A stretch of DNA of 64,000 bases from Flavobacterium sp. N1736 (GCF_025947065.1 NZ_CP109994.1:4340001-4404000); one strand, 5' to 3'. Counted from the stretch's first letter, positions 8,248-16,787 are shown. Translations and numbers: made by a program. The notes: generated by a model not told the origin, from the letters alone.

Positions 8248-8523
8248 TTTAAATAGAATGTCTTTTAAAATAGAAGGATCTGCTATTATTTTGGTATTAA
8301 AAGTTTTACTTTTCATTCTTTTAATAAATTTTTCTAAATAGATAGCCTCTTCTTTATCAATGCAATCGAAGGTTAAAACAATTTTCCAGTCCTCAGCTAT
8401 TTTAGTAAATGAATTTGAATAAAAATGATTTTGATGCTTTGAAATTCTACTTTCAATATTGTTGGTCTCTCCGATATAAAATTTTTGAGATGAATCTGAG
8501 TAAAGAATATATAAGTAGTGCAT
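8236..8523 (-). CDS. GIY-YIG nuclease domain protein
   Basis: A 95-residue single-domain protein of the GIY-YIG superfamily (UPF0213/UvrC N-terminal type). The signature is HYLYILYS at residues 2-9, FYIGETNNIESRISKH further on, and YLEKFIKRMKS carrying the expected metal-binding Glu. Such domains cut DNA through one metal ion and occur in repair proteins and homing endonucleases; no substrate is known for this small stand-alone group. The gene starts about 22 bp beyond the tRNA-Phe terminator on the same strand, and its stop codon lies inside a second, degenerate copy of the tRNA-Phe 3' half. This arrangement suggests a small cassette inserted at, or duplicated with, the tRNA. Confidence 0.8.
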   Translation of the reverse strand: MHYLYILYSDSSQKFYIGETNNIESRISKHQNHFYSNSFTKIAEDWKIVLTFDCIDKEEAIYLEKFIKRMKSKTFNTKIIADPSILKDILFKRKS

Positions 8524-8545
8524 TTATAAAAAGTATTAAAAACAA

Positions 8546-8573
8546 AAAACCCGAATATTGCTATTCGGGTTTT
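8546..8573 (-). terminator. tRNA-Phe terminator
   Basis: A perfect 12-bp stem (AAAACCCGAATA / TATTCGGGTTTT) with a TTGC loop directly after the tRNA on the minus strand, followed by a T-rich run (A's on the plus strand, 8541-8549). A near-identical copy occurs at about 8163-8192. Confidence 0.85.
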
Positions 8574-8648
8574 GGTGGTACCTCCAGGGATCGAACCAGG
8601 GACACATGGATTTTCAGTCCATTGCTCTACCATCTGAGCTAAGGTACC
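8573..8648 (-). tRNA. tRNA-Phe (GAA)
   Basis: A 76-nt cloverleaf with the CCA encoded. The acceptor stem is GGTACCT/AGGTACC, the anticodon loop is CTGAAAA with GAA at plus-strand 8613-8615 (tRNA positions 34-36), and the T-arm is CTGGTTCGATCCCTGG. It is followed at once by a strong terminator. A TATCTTTG box lies 22 nt upstream of the mature 5' end. Confidence 0.97.
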
Positions 8649-8669
8649 GTTGTGCGGTTAATGCGGGTG

Positions 8670-8677
8670 CAAAGATA
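8670..8677 (-). promoter_or_regulatory. Putative -7 element of tRNA-Phe
   Basis: TATCTTTG on the minus strand fits the Bacteroidota -7 consensus TAnnTTTG and would start transcription about 14 nt before the mature tRNA. No clear -33 TTG is seen. Confidence 0.55.
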
Positions 8678-8725
8678 GAATCATTTTTCGTTTATCCAAA
8701 ACATTTTTTTAAAAAAATCAATTCG

Positions 8726-8733
8726 TACCTTCG
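8726..8733 (+). promoter_or_regulatory. Putative -7 element of coaX
   Basis: TACCTTCG, a variant of TAnnTTTG, 19 nt before the coaX ATG. A T-rich stretch lies at the -33 position rather than a clear TTG. Confidence 0.4.
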
Positions 8734-8752
8734 CATTTATAAAAATGCAAAC

Positions 8753-9487
8753 ATGGTTTTAACGGTTGATGTTGGAAACACTCGAATTAAAGCAGCTGTC
8801 TTTGAGGGAAGTAATCTTCTTGAAAGTTTTGTTTTTGAGAAAAATGAGCTCGAAAAAAAAATTGAAAAAATTTTAGAAAAATTTCAAAATTGTTCTGATT
8901 TGGTCGTTGCATCAGTTGGAAATATCGAAAAGCAGTCTTTTTTGTCTTTCGAAAATCAGCTTAATATTCATTTTTTAACACATGAAGATGTTTTTCCCTT
9001 CGTAAATAAATATGCGACTCCAAAAACGTTGGGAATTGACAGAATGGTTTTGGCTGCCGGAGCAACCTTGCAATTTCCCAAACAAAACAGATTAGTAATT
9101 GATGCCGGAACGTGTATTACCTACGATTTTATCGACGAAAATGACAATTATTTAGGCGGCGCTATTTCTCCGGGATTGCGTTTGCGTTATGAAGCATTGC
9201 ATAATTACACGGCCAGACTGCCTTTACTGGAGCTTGAAGCACCTGATCTATATATAGGAAACTCCACAAAACAAGCAATTCATTCTGGTGTTGTAAACGG
9301 CTTCGTCTATGAGATTGACGGTTTTATCGATGAATATCGGTTAAATTTTTCAAATTTTATAATAATTTTAACGGGTGGTGATGCAGATTTTTTGGCTAAA
9401 CGATTAAAAAATACCATATTTGCCAATTCAAATTTCCTTTTGGAAAGTTTGAACCAAACATTTCAATATAAAATCGACAATGATTAA
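8753..9487 (+). CDS. coaX: Type III pantothenate kinase
   Basis: A 244-residue enzyme that phosphorylates pantothenate, the first step of CoA synthesis. It has the ASKHA fold signature DVGNTRIKAA at residue 6 onward, the central TLGIDRMVLAAGA, DAGTCITYDF with the catalytic Asp, GGAISPGLRLR, and the C-terminal ILTGGDADFL. The ATG at 8753 is chosen because the longer open frame reads back through tRNA-Phe sequence and the promoter. The start places DVGNTR at the usual distance. It overlaps the next gene by 8 bp, so the two are translationally linked and begin a run coaX-omp-lptC-small membrane gene-CNNM gene. Confidence 0.95.
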   Translation: MVLTVDVGNTRIKAAVFEGSNLLESFVFEKNELEKKIEKILEKFQNCSDLVVASVGNIEKQSFLSFENQLNIHFLTHEDVFPFVNKYATPKTLGIDRMVLAAGATLQFPKQNRLVIDAGTCITYDFIDENDNYLGGAISPGLRLRYEALHNYTARLPLLELEAPDLYIGNSTKQAIHSGVVNGFVYEIDGFIDEYRLNFSNFIIILTGGDADFLAKRLKNTIFANSNFLLESLNQTFQYKIDND

Positions 9488-10706
9488 AAAAATTATAATA
9501 AGTGCTTGTTTACTTATCTCGTTCGTTTCATTTGCTCAGCAAGGTACTTCATCGCCATATTCTTTTTACGGAATTGGAGATGCAAGGTTTAAAGGAACTC
9601 TTGAAAACAGATCTATGGGTGGAGTTTCGGTAGAGCAGGATAGTATTCACCTGAATATTGAAAATCCGGCAAGTTATGCCAGTCTTGGTCAAACGACTTT
9701 TACAGTTGGAGGAACTTTTGCAACTAATAATATAAAAAGCAGCAGCGAATCTTCAAAAGCACAAAGATCAACTTTTGATTATTTAGCTTTAGGAATTCCG
9801 ATGGGAAAATTTGGAGCCGGTTTTGGTTTGGTTCCGTTATCTTCTGTAGGATATAAAATCTCAGACCTTAATCCGGCTCAGGGCGGAATAAATAGTCAGC
9901 TTGAAGGAAAAGGCGGCGTAAATAAAGTGTTCTTTGGTTTAGGATATAAAATTACTCCAAAATGGAATATTGGTGCCGATGTACAATATAACTTTGGTAA
10001 AATATCAACAACAACTATAGAAGCTGTTACCGATGTTTTAAGCGCAACAAGAGAAACAAATTCTTCTGAATTAGCAGGTGTAAATTTTAATATTGGTACT
10101 ATGTATCAAACTAAAATTGATAAAAAATTAAATTTATATACAAGTTTAAGCTACACTTTTGCCAGTACATTAAGCTCAAAAAGCACAAGAGTCATTGAAG
10201 TAGACGGTGATCCGGATGACGTAACAGGAGATCCGGTTGAAAATACTTTGAAACTACCAAATAAAGTAACTTTTGGTGCAGGTGTTGGAGAAGCCAGAAA
10301 ATGGTTAATAGGTACATCATTAGCTTTTCAGGGAAGCGGTAAACTTGATAATTATTACAATGCAAGCGATAATGTTCGTTACGAAAACTACTCTAAATAT
10401 GCTATTGGAGGATATTATGTCCCTAATTATAGTTCATTTACAAGCTATTTAAGCAGAATTACATACAGAGCGGGTCTTAAATTTGAGAAAACCGGTCTGG
10501 TAGTAAACAATGAATCTATTAATGATGTTGGAATGAGTTTAGGTGCCGGATTTCCAATTACCGGAACTTTTTCAAATGTAAACTTCGGGATCGAGTTTGG
10601 TAAAAAAGGAACAACATCCGCAGGTTTAGTTCAGGAAAATTATCTAAACTTTAGTTTAAGTTTTTCTTTTAACGATAAATGGTTCGTGAAAAGTAAATTC
10701 AATTAA
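9480..10706 (+). CDS. Outer membrane beta-barrel protein (unknown function)
   Basis: A 408-residue exported protein with a signal peptide (about 1-19, VSFAQ) and alternating amphipathic strands throughout. It opens with GTSSPYSFYGIGDARFKGTLENRSMGGV, a start seen in Bacteroidota proteins of the FadL/OmpP1-like barrel group, and ends in an aromatic C-terminal strand (FNDKWFVKSKFN). It overlaps coaX by 8 bp and precedes lptC, so a role in envelope assembly or transport is possible but not shown. Confidence 0.75.
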   Translation: MIKKIIISACLLISFVSFAQQGTSSPYSFYGIGDARFKGTLENRSMGGVSVEQDSIHLNIENPASYASLGQTTFTVGGTFATNNIKSSSESSKAQRSTFDYLALGIPMGKFGAGFGLVPLSSVGYKISDLNPAQGGINSQLEGKGGVNKVFFGLGYKITPKWNIGADVQYNFGKISTTTIEAVTDVLSATRETNSSELAGVNFNIGTMYQTKIDKKLNLYTSLSYTFASTLSSKSTRVIEVDGDPDDVTGDPVENTLKLPNKVTFGAGVGEARKWLIGTSLAFQGSGKLDNYYNASDNVRYENYSKYAIGGYYVPNYSSFTSYLSRITYRAGLKFEKTGLVVNNESINDVGMSLGAGFPITGTFSNVNFGIEFGKKGTTSAGLVQENYLNFSLSFSFNDKWFVKSKFN

Positions 10707-10757
10707 GCATAAAGTTATATGTTTTTTTAAGCTATTACAATTTACTACATTTGGCAA

Positions 10758-11309
10758 ATGAATTTACCAAAGAGATATATACTAAACGTTGTCACAGTTT
10801 TTGCTGTGACACTGTTTTTTGGATGCGAAAGTAACTTTAAAGAAGTTCAGAAAATTAACTTTTCAGAGTTTGTTCCCGGAAGTGATGCAGATACTGTTAA
10901 TATAAAATACACAGATTCAGGACGCATAACCGGAGTTTTGAAAAGCCGAAAAATGCTGGATTATTCCAATCTTGATTTTCCGTTTACAGAATTTCCTTTA
11001 GGAATTGATGTTACTTTGTATGATAAAAATCAAAAGCGTACTTTTATAAGATCAAATTATGCCGTTTCATACAAACAAACCGGAATTATCGATTTGCAGG
11101 GAAAAGTAAAAATTACCTCAGAAACAGGTCAGATGTTAGAAACGGAACAGCTGTATTTTGATCAGAAAAACGAATGGTTTTACACCGAGAGAAAGTTCAA
11201 GCTGACAGATGCAAAAGGGGTTTCAAACGGTCAGGGAATAGACTTTAGTAAAGATTTTAAAGTGATAAACTCACAAAGAATAACCGGCGAATTAGAAGCC
11301 GAAGAATAA
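10758..11309 (+). CDS. lptC: LPS export periplasmic protein LptC
   Basis: A 183-residue LptC-family protein, which in the Lpt bridge passes lipopolysaccharide from the LptBFG transporter to LptA. It has an N-terminal lipoprotein-like signal (VTLFFGC, Cys about 22) and beta-jellyroll strands (SGRITGVLKSRKMLDYSN, GIIDLQGKVKITSETGQMLETEQLYFDQKNEW). Bacteroidota LptC proteins are often annotated as lipoproteins of this size. A TACATTTG box lies only 5 nt before the ATG, so if used the mRNA would be nearly leaderless; co-transcription from coaX seems more likely. Confidence 0.88.
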   Translation: MNLPKRYILNVVTVFAVTLFFGCESNFKEVQKINFSEFVPGSDADTVNIKYTDSGRITGVLKSRKMLDYSNLDFPFTEFPLGIDVTLYDKNQKRTFIRSNYAVSYKQTGIIDLQGKVKITSETGQMLETEQLYFDQKNEWFYTERKFKLTDAKGVSNGQGIDFSKDFKVINSQRITGELEAEE

Positions 11310-11317
11310 ATACTATC

Positions 11318-11512
11318 ATGAATTATTTAAAATACACACAATACGTTTACATTTTATTTGCCGTTTTTTTTATTTATGACGGAATCACGAAACTAAATGA
11401 AGGAAACGACAATTCGACATTAAGTTTTATAATTGCAGGATTGGCGATTTTCATGTTTTTCTTTAGAAGAAAGTTTGCCAGAAAATTTGACGACCGTAAC
11501 AAAAAACAATAA
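11318..11512 (+). CDS. Small membrane protein between lptC and the CNNM gene
   Basis: A 64-residue protein with two hydrophobic helices (YVYILFAVFFIYDGI and STLSFIIAGLAIFMFFF) and a basic tail (RRKFARKFDDRNKKQ), which puts the C-terminus in the cytoplasm. It is 8 bp after lptC and 3 bp before the CNNM/CorC gene, so it belongs to the same operon. No family function is known to me. Confidence 0.7.
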   Translation: MNYLKYTQYVYILFAVFFIYDGITKLNEGNDNSTLSFIIAGLAIFMFFFRRKFARKFDDRNKKQ

Positions 11513-11515
11513 AAA

Positions 11516-12775
11516 ATGGAAATTAGTATTATAATACTATGTTTAATACTATCAGCCTTTTTTTCAGGAATGGAAATAGCTTTTATTTCTTCCAATAAAA
11601 TTTATCTTGAAATAGAAAAAAAACAAGATAATTTTCTTTCTCAAACCCTGACAAAACTAACCCAAAATCCTTCCAAGTTTATTGCTGCCATGCTTATTGG
11701 CAATAATATAGCCCTTGTCGTTTATGGTTTTTTCATGGGTGATTTAATCTTAGAATGCATTATCGGTTTTGGGTATCACTTTTCAAATCTGATAAGTTTA
11801 TTGATTCAGACTTTAATCTCGACTTTTGTAGTTTTGATAACAGCGGAATTTTTTCCAAAAGTCTTTTTTCAAATTTATGCCAATTCCTTAATTAAGATTT
11901 TTGCTATTCCGGCTTATATATTTTATAGATTGTTCTATTATATTTCGACTTTTTTCATCTGGATTTCAGATTTTATTTTGAGAAAATTTTTTAAAACAGA
12001 AGGAGATCAGGTTCAGTTATATTTTAGCAAAATAGAATTAGGAAACTATATAACAGAGCAAATGAGTTCTGTAGAAGACAATGAAGAAGTAGATTCTGAA
12101 ATTCAGATTTTTCAAAATGCCTTAGAGTTTTCCGGTGTAAAAGCGCGTGATATTATGACGCCGCGTACAGAAATTGTTGATATTGACTTGTTTGAAAATA
12201 TTTCGGCACTCAAAGAACTATTTATAGAAACAGGATATTCTAAGATTGTAGTAAGTCAAAATTCACTCGATGACATTGTAGGTTATGTTCATTCATTTGA
12301 TTTATTTAAAAAACCTAAAACCATTAAATCCGTTTTAATGACGGTTGAATTTGTTCCTGAAACAATTTCTATTAAAGATGCTTTAAGTTTGTTGATTAAA
12401 AAACGAAAAAATGTAGCCGTTGTTTTGGATGAACACGGAGGAACTTCGGGAATTATCACCATAGAAGATATTGTAGAGGAGCTTTTTGGAGAAATTGAAG
12501 ACGAGCACGATTCCGAAGAAGAACTGATAGAACAGGAATTAGGAGAAGGCAAATATCTGTTTTCGACTCGTTTAGATGTTGAATATTTGAATGAAACCTA
12601 TAAGTTGGGTATTCCGGAGGAGGATTCTTACGGAACTCTTGGTGGATTTATTGTGAATTCGACCAAAGAAATCCCTCAAAAGGGAGAAAAAATAGTCATT
12701 AACAGCTTTCATTTTGTGATTGAAGAGGCATCAAATAAGAAAATTGAATTAGTAAAAATGACTATAAAAGAGTAA
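11516..12775 (+). CDS. CNNM/CorC-HlyC family transporter-like protein (hemolysin family)
   Basis: A 419-residue inner-membrane protein: an N-terminal CNNM (DUF21) domain with about four helices (residues 1-150, with FFSGMEIAFIS), a CBS pair (about 205-325, with RDIMTPRTEIVDID and VLDEHGGTSGIITIEDIVEELFGEI), and a C-terminal CorC_HlyC domain (about 335-418, with YGTLGGFIV). The family is linked to Mg2+/Co2+ efflux or resistance; the old hemolysin name has little basis. GldE of gliding flavobacteria has the same layout, but no other gld gene lies here, so GldE is not claimed. Confidence 0.88.
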   Translation: MEISIIILCLILSAFFSGMEIAFISSNKIYLEIEKKQDNFLSQTLTKLTQNPSKFIAAMLIGNNIALVVYGFFMGDLILECIIGFGYHFSNLISLLIQTLISTFVVLITAEFFPKVFFQIYANSLIKIFAIPAYIFYRLFYYISTFFIWISDFILRKFFKTEGDQVQLYFSKIELGNYITEQMSSVEDNEEVDSEIQIFQNALEFSGVKARDIMTPRTEIVDIDLFENISALKELFIETGYSKIVVSQNSLDDIVGYVHSFDLFKKPKTIKSVLMTVEFVPETISIKDALSLLIKKRKNVAVVLDEHGGTSGIITIEDIVEELFGEIEDEHDSEEELIEQELGEGKYLFSTRLDVEYLNETYKLGIPEEDSYGTLGGFIVNSTKEIPQKGEKIVINSFHFVIEEASNKKIELVKMTIKE

Positions 12776-12823
12776 TTTTTTCATTAATTAAAAAAAAATG
12801 TCGAAAATAAAACACTAGTTGTA

Positions 12824-12852
12824 TTGTTATTAACTAGATAATTGTATTTTCG
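12824..12852 (+). promoter_or_regulatory. Putative sigma-A promoter of ppiD
   Basis: TTG (12824-12826), an 18-nt spacer and TATTTTCG (12845-12852) match the Bacteroidota TTG/TAnnTTTG pair. The ATG is 31 nt downstream. Confidence 0.6.
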
Positions 12853-12883
12853 CAAACTGAATATAAAATTAACGATAATAAAA

Positions 12884-14983
12884 ATGGCAGTTTTAGCAAA
12901 AATTAGACAGCGTTCCGCTTTATTGATAGGAGTTATTGCACTTGCATTATTTGCATTTATAATACAAGATCTCTTTACAAGAGGAAGCTTCGGTCAGAGT
13001 TCGAAAGATGTAGGAAGCATCGATGGAAAAGATATTTCATTTGAAGACTTTAGAGTTAAAGTTAGTAATGTTGAAAAAAGTGGGCAAGGAATTACTTCCA
13101 CTGAAGCTGCAAACAGAGTTTGGGATCAAGAGGTTTCAATCGCTTTATTGTCATCTCAGTTTGACAAATTAGGATTGAGAGTTGGTGAAAAACACCTTTT
13201 GGAAGTTTTAAAAACAGATCCTAATATTGGTAAAAACCCAATGTTTTTAAATGCTGCAGGCGCTTTTGACGTTGCAAAATTTAAAGAGTATTTTAAAACA
13301 AATCCTGAAGCAGCAGAATATATCTCATCAAAAGAAAAAGATGCTGAATTAAACGCAAAATTTCAAATTTACAATACATTAGTAAAAGCAGGTCTTTACA
13401 CAACAGCTAGTGAAGGAAAATTGAAATATGAAATGGAAGCTAACAAAGTAAACTTTGCTTATGCTGCCGGATTATATTCTTCTATTAAAGATAGCGAAGT
13501 GAAAATTTCTGATTCGGATATTGTTGATTATATGAAGAAAAACGAGAAAAAATTCAAAGCGGATGAAACTCGTGAAATTCAATATGTTTTAGTTGAAGAC
13601 AAAGCTTCAAAAGAGGACGAAGCTGAAATTAAAGCTAAAATCACAGCTTTATTAAACGGAAGAGTTGAATATAACGCAAAAACAGGTAAAAATGATACTT
13701 TGCCAGGTTTTAGAAATGCGACAAACATTGCAGAATTTGTAAATACAAATTCTGATGTTCCTTACGATTCTACTTACGTAGCTAAAAATGATTTACCTGC
13801 AGTTGATGCTGATAAATTATTCAGCTTACCAGCCGGAGCAATCTACGGACCATATGTTTTTGGAAGATATTATGCTATTTCTAAATCTTTAGGATTTAAA
13901 GCTGGTGTTAACGCAAAAGCAAGTCATATCTTAATTGCTTATGACGGATCTAAAACTCCAAACGCAAAAGAAAAAAGAACTAAAGAAGAAGCTAAAGCTA
14001 AAGCTGAAGAAATTTTAGCGCAAGTTCAGGCTAATCCTGATAGTTTCATGATGTTGGCTTTTACAAGCTCTGATGATTCATCTGCACAACAAGGTGGTGA
14101 TTTAGGATATTTTGGTCCAAACCAAATGGTAAAACCATTCAATGATTTTGTATTCAATAACGGAATTGGAAAAATTGGTTTAGTTGAAACTCCTTTCGGA
14201 TTTCACATTATCAAAATTACAGATAAACAAGACGGAATTCGTTTAGCTACAATTGCTCAAAAAATTGAGCCTTCTGAGTCTACTTCTGATAAAGTATTTA
14301 CATTGGCAACTAAGTTCGAAATGGACGCTGCTGATAAAGATTTTAACGCAACTGCAAAAGCATTAGGTTTAAAAGTTGCAGCTCCTGTAACTGCAAAAGC
14401 TATGGATGAAGCGTTTGGTCCATTAGGAAACCAACGTAACATTATAAGATGGGCATTTGATAAAGAAACAAATACTGGTGATGTAAAACGTTTTGAAATT
14501 GCTAATATTGGTCACGTAATTGCACAATATAAAAGCGAAAACAAATCAGGTTTAGTATCAGTTACTGTTGCAAGACCTTATGTTGAGCCAATCTTGAAAA
14601 ACAAGAAAAAAGCCGAAATGCTTAAAGCTAAAATGACAGGTTCAAGTCTTGAGGCTATTGCTAAAAGTGCTGGCGTTGCAGTTCAACAAGCTACAGATGT
14701 AACTATGGATAACCCGGTTTTACCTGGTGGAGTTGGACAAGAGCCTAAAGTAGTTGGAAATGCATTTGCTTTAGCAGCAAATAAAGTTTCTGCTCCAATT
14801 GAAGGAAACACCGGAGTTTATGTTGTAAAAAACATTAGTACAGTAAAAGCTCCTGCAATTGCTAATCACGCAGAATATGTTGCAAAAATAAAATCTCAAA
14901 GCGCATCTGATGCAAACAGAATTTTACCTGCGTTGAAAAACAATGCTAAAATTGAAGATAACAGATTACAATTCAATTACTAA
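12884..14983 (+). CDS. ppiD: PpiD-like periplasmic peptidyl-prolyl isomerase/chaperone
   Basis: A 699-residue membrane-anchored folding factor. One N-terminal helix (about residues 12-30, LLIGVIALALFAFIIQ) anchors it, followed by a SurA/PpiD-type chaperone region, a parvulin PPIase domain (about 345-450, from ASHILIAYDG through QGGDLGYFGP to TPFGFHIIKITD) and a further C-terminal region. It probably helps exported proteins fold at the periplasmic face. The ATG at 12884 is preferred to one 42 nt upstream, because the upstream codons overlap the promoter and the chosen start gives the standard MAVLAKIRQRSALL. It has its own promoter and terminator. Confidence 0.92.
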   Translation: MAVLAKIRQRSALLIGVIALALFAFIIQDLFTRGSFGQSSKDVGSIDGKDISFEDFRVKVSNVEKSGQGITSTEAANRVWDQEVSIALLSSQFDKLGLRVGEKHLLEVLKTDPNIGKNPMFLNAAGAFDVAKFKEYFKTNPEAAEYISSKEKDAELNAKFQIYNTLVKAGLYTTASEGKLKYEMEANKVNFAYAAGLYSSIKDSEVKISDSDIVDYMKKNEKKFKADETREIQYVLVEDKASKEDEAEIKAKITALLNGRVEYNAKTGKNDTLPGFRNATNIAEFVNTNSDVPYDSTYVAKNDLPAVDADKLFSLPAGAIYGPYVFGRYYAISKSLGFKAGVNAKASHILIAYDGSKTPNAKEKRTKEEAKAKAEEILAQVQANPDSFMMLAFTSSDDSSAQQGGDLGYFGPNQMVKPFNDFVFNNGIGKIGLVETPFGFHIIKITDKQDGIRLATIAQKIEPSESTSDKVFTLATKFEMDAADKDFNATAKALGLKVAAPVTAKAMDEAFGPLGNQRNIIRWAFDKETNTGDVKRFEIANIGHVIAQYKSENKSGLVSVTVARPYVEPILKNKKKAEMLKAKMTGSSLEAIAKSAGVAVQQATDVTMDNPVLPGGVGQEPKVVGNAFALAANKVSAPIEGNTGVYVVKNISTVKAPAIANHAEYVAKIKSQSASDANRILPALKNNAKIEDNRLQFNY

Positions 14984-15003
14984 TTTTTAGTAAAACAAAA
15001 TAC

Positions 15004-15039
15004 AAAACCCGAAACATTCATTTGAATGTTTCGGGTTTT
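15004..15039 (+). terminator. ppiD terminator
   Basis: Perfect 17-bp arms (15004-15020 and 15023-15039, AAAACCCGAAAC core) end in a T run, 20 bp after ppiD. Confidence 0.9.
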
Positions 15040-15042
15040 TTT

Positions 15043-15345
15043 ATGACTGTTGGTTTAAGTTTGAATGACGTAAATTTTCAATCAAAATTTAAAACCGGAA
15101 TAAAGAATTATTCGTATATTATTTTGAACAAGAACTACTGCAAATTACTTTAATTAGGAATCGAAATTTTCTATTTTTCAATTCATTTAGACCAATTCAA
15201 AATAATTTCGTAATAAAAATCTTTCTATTTTTCCTTAATTATATAGGAATAATAGAAATATAATTTAAAAAATTTGTGATATTCAAATTATTACAGTTTA
15301 TTTGTTGAGTTTTTTGAAAACAAATTTAATCAATATTATAAGAGA
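15043..15345. other. AT-rich spacer without a recognised gene
   Basis: About 300 bp of very AT-rich sequence with no open frame of useful length, no strong hairpin and no convincing promoter pair. It precedes a 16-codon leader ORF and the orphan 149-residue gene, so it presumably holds their promoter. Confidence 0.4.
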
Positions 15346-15396
15346 ATGATGAGCGATAACTTTAATAATCAGGCATTTAATTTTTTTTATGTTTAA
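15346..15396 (+). CDS. Possible 16-codon leader ORF
   Basis: ATG-ATG-AGC opens a 16-residue peptide (MMSDNFNNQAFNFFYV) whose stop codon TAA overlaps the start of the next gene by 8 bp. The overlap would allow translational coupling. It could equally be chance in AT-rich DNA. Confidence 0.25.
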   Translation: MMSDNFNNQAFNFFYV

Positions 15397-15838
15397 GTTT
15401 TTGTTTAGAAGAAAAGCTAAAGTATATTCTAAAATAGAAAATCATATTTTTGGAATAATTACTGAACTTTTAAAAGTAAGCAGCACCGATATCAACGTTG
15501 ATGAATTGGGAGGCAAGTATTATTTAAGTAATGAGGAACAGCATTTCAAAGTTACTATATTAAGTAACGATTATGTTATCAGACTTACTAATACGAGAGA
15601 TTCTGTTGCTGAGAAGTACGATAAGTTTTTTGTCGAAGATGTTTTGAAAGCTGTAAAAGAAGAAAAACATCGCAGGATGGAACTTGTCTATGATTCTATC
15701 ACTAATAGTATAGAAAAAATGGCCGAGCGTTTGCACAATACCCTTATTGAATCAAACGAACAGGAAACGCAAAAAGTGCGCCGACTTGAAACCAATACCA
15801 GCAATAAACAGGCTAGGAATAAAAAAGCAAATTACTAA
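15389..15838 (+). CDS. Hypothetical cytoplasmic protein
   Basis: A 149-residue protein with a basic start (MFKFLFRRKAK), a middle alpha/beta part (YYLSNEEQHFKVTILSNDYVIRLTN) and a long charged helical C-terminus that may form a coiled coil (about 88-125, VLKAVKEEKHRRMELVYDSI). It has no signal peptide, membrane segment or known motif, and I recognise no family. It stands alone, converging on the mevalonate-pathway pair, with only 28 bp between the stop codons and no obvious terminator. Confidence 0.6.
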   Translation: MFKFLFRRKAKVYSKIENHIFGIITELLKVSSTDINVDELGGKYYLSNEEQHFKVTILSNDYVIRLTNTRDSVAEKYDKFFVEDVLKAVKEEKHRRMELVYDSITNSIEKMAERLHNTLIESNEQETQKVRRLETNTSNKQARNKKANY

Positions 15839-15866
15839 GTTGATTTTTTGCTGAACAGCATTATAC

Positions 15867-16775
15867 TTATAAAATCATTTCATCATAAGTGAGAATTGTT
15901 TCATATCCTTTTGAAACAAAGTAATCTTTTGGATTTTCTTTAGAAATTACCATTACAAAATCGCCGCCCCAAGCACCAAGACTTTTTATTACGCCATTAA
16001 AATCACGAAAAGCAATTTCTTTAATCGTTCTTGTTTCAAGAATATTACTTAAATGAATTTCATGTTTTTCTACAGCTAATGCAAATTCTTTTACCGTTTT
16101 TGCATTTATGATAGCCTCAGTAAGTTTGTTGTTTTTAGCAATGTTTTCAGCTAAATGTTCATTTCGGTTATTATAATATGCATTGATCGCAGCTTTACTG
16201 CTTTGCTTTTTATTGAGATAAACGAAGTAAATGTTTTTTGTGAAATCAGGGTTAAATGCGACAGTTTTTACAACGTTATTTTCAATTTGATAAATTATTG
16301 GTGTATCATTTTGCGCGCAGGCAATATCATAACCGCTTCCGCCAAAACTGTTTTTAAGCAAAGTAAAAGCATTAATTTTAGTCCATTGAGCAATATTATT
16401 CAGGAGCGTTGATGAAGTTCCAAGTCCCCAATTTTTTGGAAACGTTAAATGCGTACTAATTTTATATCCTTCAGCATTAGTAATGAAATCAGGATTTAAA
16501 AGATAAGCTTCGTGCAATATATTGACTAAAGTTGTTTTTACAGTCTCCGTTTTTGAGTCGGCATTGTTAATGATTTCTGTAAACGAAATATTATCCTCAA
16601 ACCAAATATGATTGTCAAAATCGAAACTTTTCCACTCAATTTGTTTATTTAAACCATTTTCAACTACTAAATCCTGACCAAATTTTGTTGGTAAAGCAAA
16701 AGCATCAGCGCCGTCTAGAACAAGATATTCTCCGGAAATTAAAAGTTTTCCGTTACTGTAAAAAGTTGTTTTCAT
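15867..16775 (-). CDS. GYDIA-family GHMP kinase (mevalonate pathway)
   Basis: A 302-residue GHMP-fold small-molecule kinase. The N-terminal strand FYSNGKLLISGEYLVLDG, the ATP-binding loop GLGTSST at residues 117-123, and the family-defining GSGYDIACAQ (GYDIA, 148-152) are present, with a C-terminal GAWGGDFVMVI. Its upstream neighbour encodes HMG-CoA reductase, so it probably phosphorylates mevalonate or phosphomevalonate in isoprenoid synthesis; the exact substrate of the GYDIA group is inferred from that linkage. A structured repeat sits between the two genes. Confidence 0.88.
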   Translation of the reverse strand: MKTTFYSNGKLLISGEYLVLDGADAFALPTKFGQDLVVENGLNKQIEWKSFDFDNHIWFEDNISFTEIINNADSKTETVKTTLVNILHEAYLLNPDFITNAEGYKISTHLTFPKNWGLGTSSTLLNNIAQWTKINAFTLLKNSFGGSGYDIACAQNDTPIIYQIENNVVKTVAFNPDFTKNIYFVYLNKKQSSKAAINAYYNNRNEHLAENIAKNNKLTEAIINAKTVKEFALAVEKHEIHLSNILETRTIKEIAFRDFNGVIKSLGAWGGDFVMVISKENPKDYFVSKGYETILTYDEMIL

Positions 16776-16787
16776 TCTGTATTTTTT

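Noticed and set aside
8397..8633. Minus-strand open frame reading through tRNA-Phe and its terminator
   Set aside because: It spans a certain tRNA gene and the antisense or alternative frame of the GIY-YIG gene; its text is translated tRNA, not a protein family.
8558..8752. N-terminal extension of coaX by 65 codons
   Set aside because: The extension is the antisense of tRNA-Phe plus promoter DNA; the family start MVLTVDVGNTR is at 8753.
10746..10753. TACATTTG as the lptC promoter
   Set aside because: It is only 5 nt before the ATG and has no TTG at -33; lptC is more likely read from upstream.
11516..12775. Assignment of the CNNM/CorC protein as GldE
   Set aside because: The domain order is the same, but nothing in the sequence or neighbourhood (no gld genes) separates it from general CNNM/CorC proteins.
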